DNA of 33,952 nt, taken from contig JBDHYF010000017.1 of NCBI GenBank assembly GCA_039811185.1, positions 1-33,952 on the forward strand, in the 5' to 3' direction. The DNA is from JAEZDR01 sp039811185. Its GTDB lineage: Bacteria; Bacteroidota; Bacteroidia; Chitinophagales; Chitinophagaceae. Below the pieces are notes generated by a model. That model searched no databases. It had not been told where the DNA came from and saw nothing but the letters and a program-made list of their open reading frames with translations. The translations under genes were made by a program, and so were the position numbers. Shown piece by piece: positions 32,460-33,952 of the stretch (its first letter is position 1; the number at the start of each line of letters is the position of its first letter).

Positions 32460-33452
32460 TTATTTTTTCTTGCCTAATTTTTTGATTTCCTTATCGAAGT
32501 CTGAAATGATTTTTTGAGTTTTATTAAAATCATCATATTCTTTGATTGCTTTTTTATCTGCTTGCAGTTTTGAAATTCTTCCTTTCCCTTGTAAAATCTT
32601 GTATTCATTAAAATTCAAAAATTTGTTTACACTTTCTGCCAATTGCTGCATGGTAAAGGTGTTTTCACGCTCTATCAAACCCTCTATGTAATCAAAATAA
32701 CCTGTTACTGTTCTTTCTAATTGGCTTATTTCTTTTTCTTGCAAATAATTTTTAGCAACAATAACATCTGATTTAATTATTCGTCCATCTGGTGCATTTT
32801 TCCAGGTTGTTAAACCCATGTTCTCTTGCTTTTTATTTGCTGACTGGTATATAATTTCTGCTGCTGTTTTACCGGTAATAGCAAAATGAAATTTGTTTTG
32901 AACCATAGCATAAAAACTCTTTGTTATCTCTGAATTTTTATCATAGTCAATGCTGCACTCTGCAAAAATATCTGTTATTTGTTGGTATATCCTGCGCTCG
33001 CTGGCACGGATGGAGCGAACCCTGCGAAGTAGTTCCTTGAAATAATCTTTACCAAATAGCGTTTGCCCTTGTTTTAGTCGGTTATCGTCTAACACAAAAC
33101 CTTTTATTAAATATTCTTTTAGGGTTTGTGTAGCCCAAATTCTAAATTGTGTTGCCTTACTACTATTTACTCTGTAACCAACTGAAATAATTGCATCGAG
33201 GTTGTAATAATTGGTATTGTAATTTTTACCATCAGCGGCAGTTGTTCGGAAATTCCGAACAACTGAATTTTGATCCAACTCTTTGTCGGTAAATATGTTA
33301 CTCAAATGCTCGCTAATGGTAGATTTAGCAACTCCAAAAAGTTCACTCAAACTTTTTTGAGTAAGCCAAACTGTCTCTCCTTCTACAAAAACATCAACCT
33401 TAACTTCCCCGTTGGGGTTGTTATAAATAATAAAATTGCTATTTTCTTCCAT
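32460..33452 (-). CDS. RhuM-family protein (virulence RhuM-like)
   Basis: 330 residues. Opens with NFIIYNNPNGEVKVDVFVEG and a helix-turn-helix-like part (ETVWLTQKSLSELFGVAKST), then YNLDAIISVGYRVNSSKATQFRIW, the signature of the RhuM family named from a Salmonella pathogenicity-island gene. The C-terminal third is helical and lysine-rich (KAIKEYDDFNKTQKIISDFD). No Fic motif or nuclease motif is seen. It starts 3 nt after mod ends and stops 3 nt before res starts, so it is embedded in the restriction operon. Family function is unknown; an accessory or regulatory role in defence is inference. Confidence 0.88.
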   Translation of the reverse strand: MEENSNFIIYNNPNGEVKVDVFVEGETVWLTQKSLSELFGVAKSTISEHLSNIFTDKELDQNSVVRNFRTTAADGKNYNTNYYNLDAIISVGYRVNSSKATQFRIWATQTLKEYLIKGFVLDDNRLKQGQTLFGKDYFKELLRRVRSIRASERRIYQQITDIFAECSIDYDKNSEITKSFYAMVQNKFHFAITGKTAAEIIYQSANKKQENMGLTTWKNAPDGRIIKSDVIVAKNYLQEKEISQLERTVTGYFDYIEGLIERENTFTMQQLAESVNKFLNFNEYKILQGKGRISKLQADKKAIKEYDDFNKTQKIISDFDKEIKKLGKKK

Positions 33453-33455
33453 TGC

Positions 33456-33952
33456 TTAAAATCTTGTAATATCCCTTGGTATTTTCTTAAAAATAATATG
33501 GTGTTTTGTCATGAAATCCTTGGTGACCAAACAGTTGTCGGCATAAATTACATACTGCTCCGCTTTGGTTTTCATGGTGGCTAAAAAAGCATGGTCTAAG
33601 GTGGTTACTTCGTCTTGCTCGTAGTGGAAGTAATATGCTGTATCATTATGCTTGCCCAGGAAATGTTTATTGTCTTTGTGTTTGGTTGCGTTGAGTGGCG
33701 TTTTGGTTTCGGTGTAATACACGTATTGACGAATTTTATCAACGCCTACCCATTCATTCAAATTGCCGTCTTCCAAAAACATAGGTTGCCCCAGCTCATA
33801 AAAATCAAAACTTCCGCCTGTGCCTTCGGTTGTGCCGTAACCTTGGATAACTCTTTTTGCTCTTTCGGCTGTCAGGCCATTTGCATAATTCTCCATTTCA
33901 ATTAGGACAAACTTTCTGTTACCCTTATCTGATTTATTAAGGTTTAAGACTG
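33456..33952 (-). CDS. mod: Type III modification methyltransferase Mod, C-terminal part (runs off window)
   Basis: The minus-strand frame is open from the window edge to the stop at 33456-33458: 164 complete codons, with no stop through NLNKSDKGNRKFVLIEMEN. An ATG at 33896 is internal and not the start. NRKFVLIEMENYANGLTAER followed by AKRVIQGYG and GGSFDFYELGQPMF is the typical end of type III Mod subunits (compare NRKFILVE ... ERIRRVI ... GGFRVY). The catalytic DPPY and SAM motifs would lie beyond the edge, so activity cannot be judged. Mod both methylates the recognition site and gives Res its specificity. It leads the mod-rhuM-res operon. Confidence 0.85.
   Translation of the reverse strand, partial: VLNLNKSDKGNRKFVLIEMENYANGLTAERAKRVIQGYGTTEGTGGSFDFYELGQPMFLEDGNLNEWVGVDKIRQYVYYTETKTPLNATKHKDNKHFLGKHNDTAYYFHYEQDEVTTLDHAFLATMKTKAEQYVIYADNCLVTKDFMTKHHIIFKKIPRDITRF

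Overview
The window looks like chromosomal DNA of a Bacteroidota bacterium, most probably of the Chitinophagaceae/Sphingobacteriia type. The evidence is four secreted proteins with type IX secretion (T9SS) sorting tails or a gliding-motility (CHU_C) C-terminus, a SusC-like/OMP_b-brl outer-membrane receptor, an atpD-atpC pair standing alone, and several upstream matches to the Bacteroidota -7 box TAnnTTTG. No rRNA, tRNA, CRISPR array, transposase or prophage was seen.

Layout. 1-571: no intact gene; a decayed T9SS-like tail, a GC-rich possible repeat, and the terminator of the atp pair. 572-2335: ATP synthase beta and epsilon on the minus strand. 2537-5772: two T9SS cargo proteins sharing a C-terminal module, each followed by a strong terminator. 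5831-8716: two related PLP lyases, divergently transcribed; active-site residues separate them into tyrosine phenol-lyase (minus) and tryptophanase (plus). 8737-11391: plus-strand housekeeping genes rsmA, a 2-hydroxyacid dehydrogenase, greA and a HIT protein, closed by a 21-bp perfect hairpin shared with the convergent outer-membrane receptor (11450-13900). 14059-16152: a possible small protein, a T9SS protein with a CBM9/DOMON-like domain, and a Sua5/YciO-type protein. 16254-19817: a JmjC-like cupin, a tightly coupled three-gene small membrane-protein set (one member only 50 aa), an AraC regulator with a cysteine cluster, and scpA. 19997-22390: ECF sigma factor, membrane anti-sigma-like protein with a duplicated zinc-less domain, and outer-membrane barrel. 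22538-27219: a small membrane protein, a bacterial SET-domain protein, mgtE, a nucleotidyltransferase overlapping a metallophosphoesterase, and an AhpD-like/PaiB-like pair. 27327-29773: a large CHU_C surface protein and a DinB-like protein.

29847-33952 is a visibly AT-richer block on the minus strand: a type III restriction-modification operon with the order mod (3' end only, running off the window), rhuM, res, with 3-nt gaps between genes. This is the clearest accessory/defence locus here. The RhuM-family gene wedged between mod and res, the tpl/tnaA divergent pair, the overlapping nucleotidyltransferase-phosphoesterase pair and the coupled small membrane-protein operon are the best leads. 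I did not find a system that I can call wholly new from the sequence alone.
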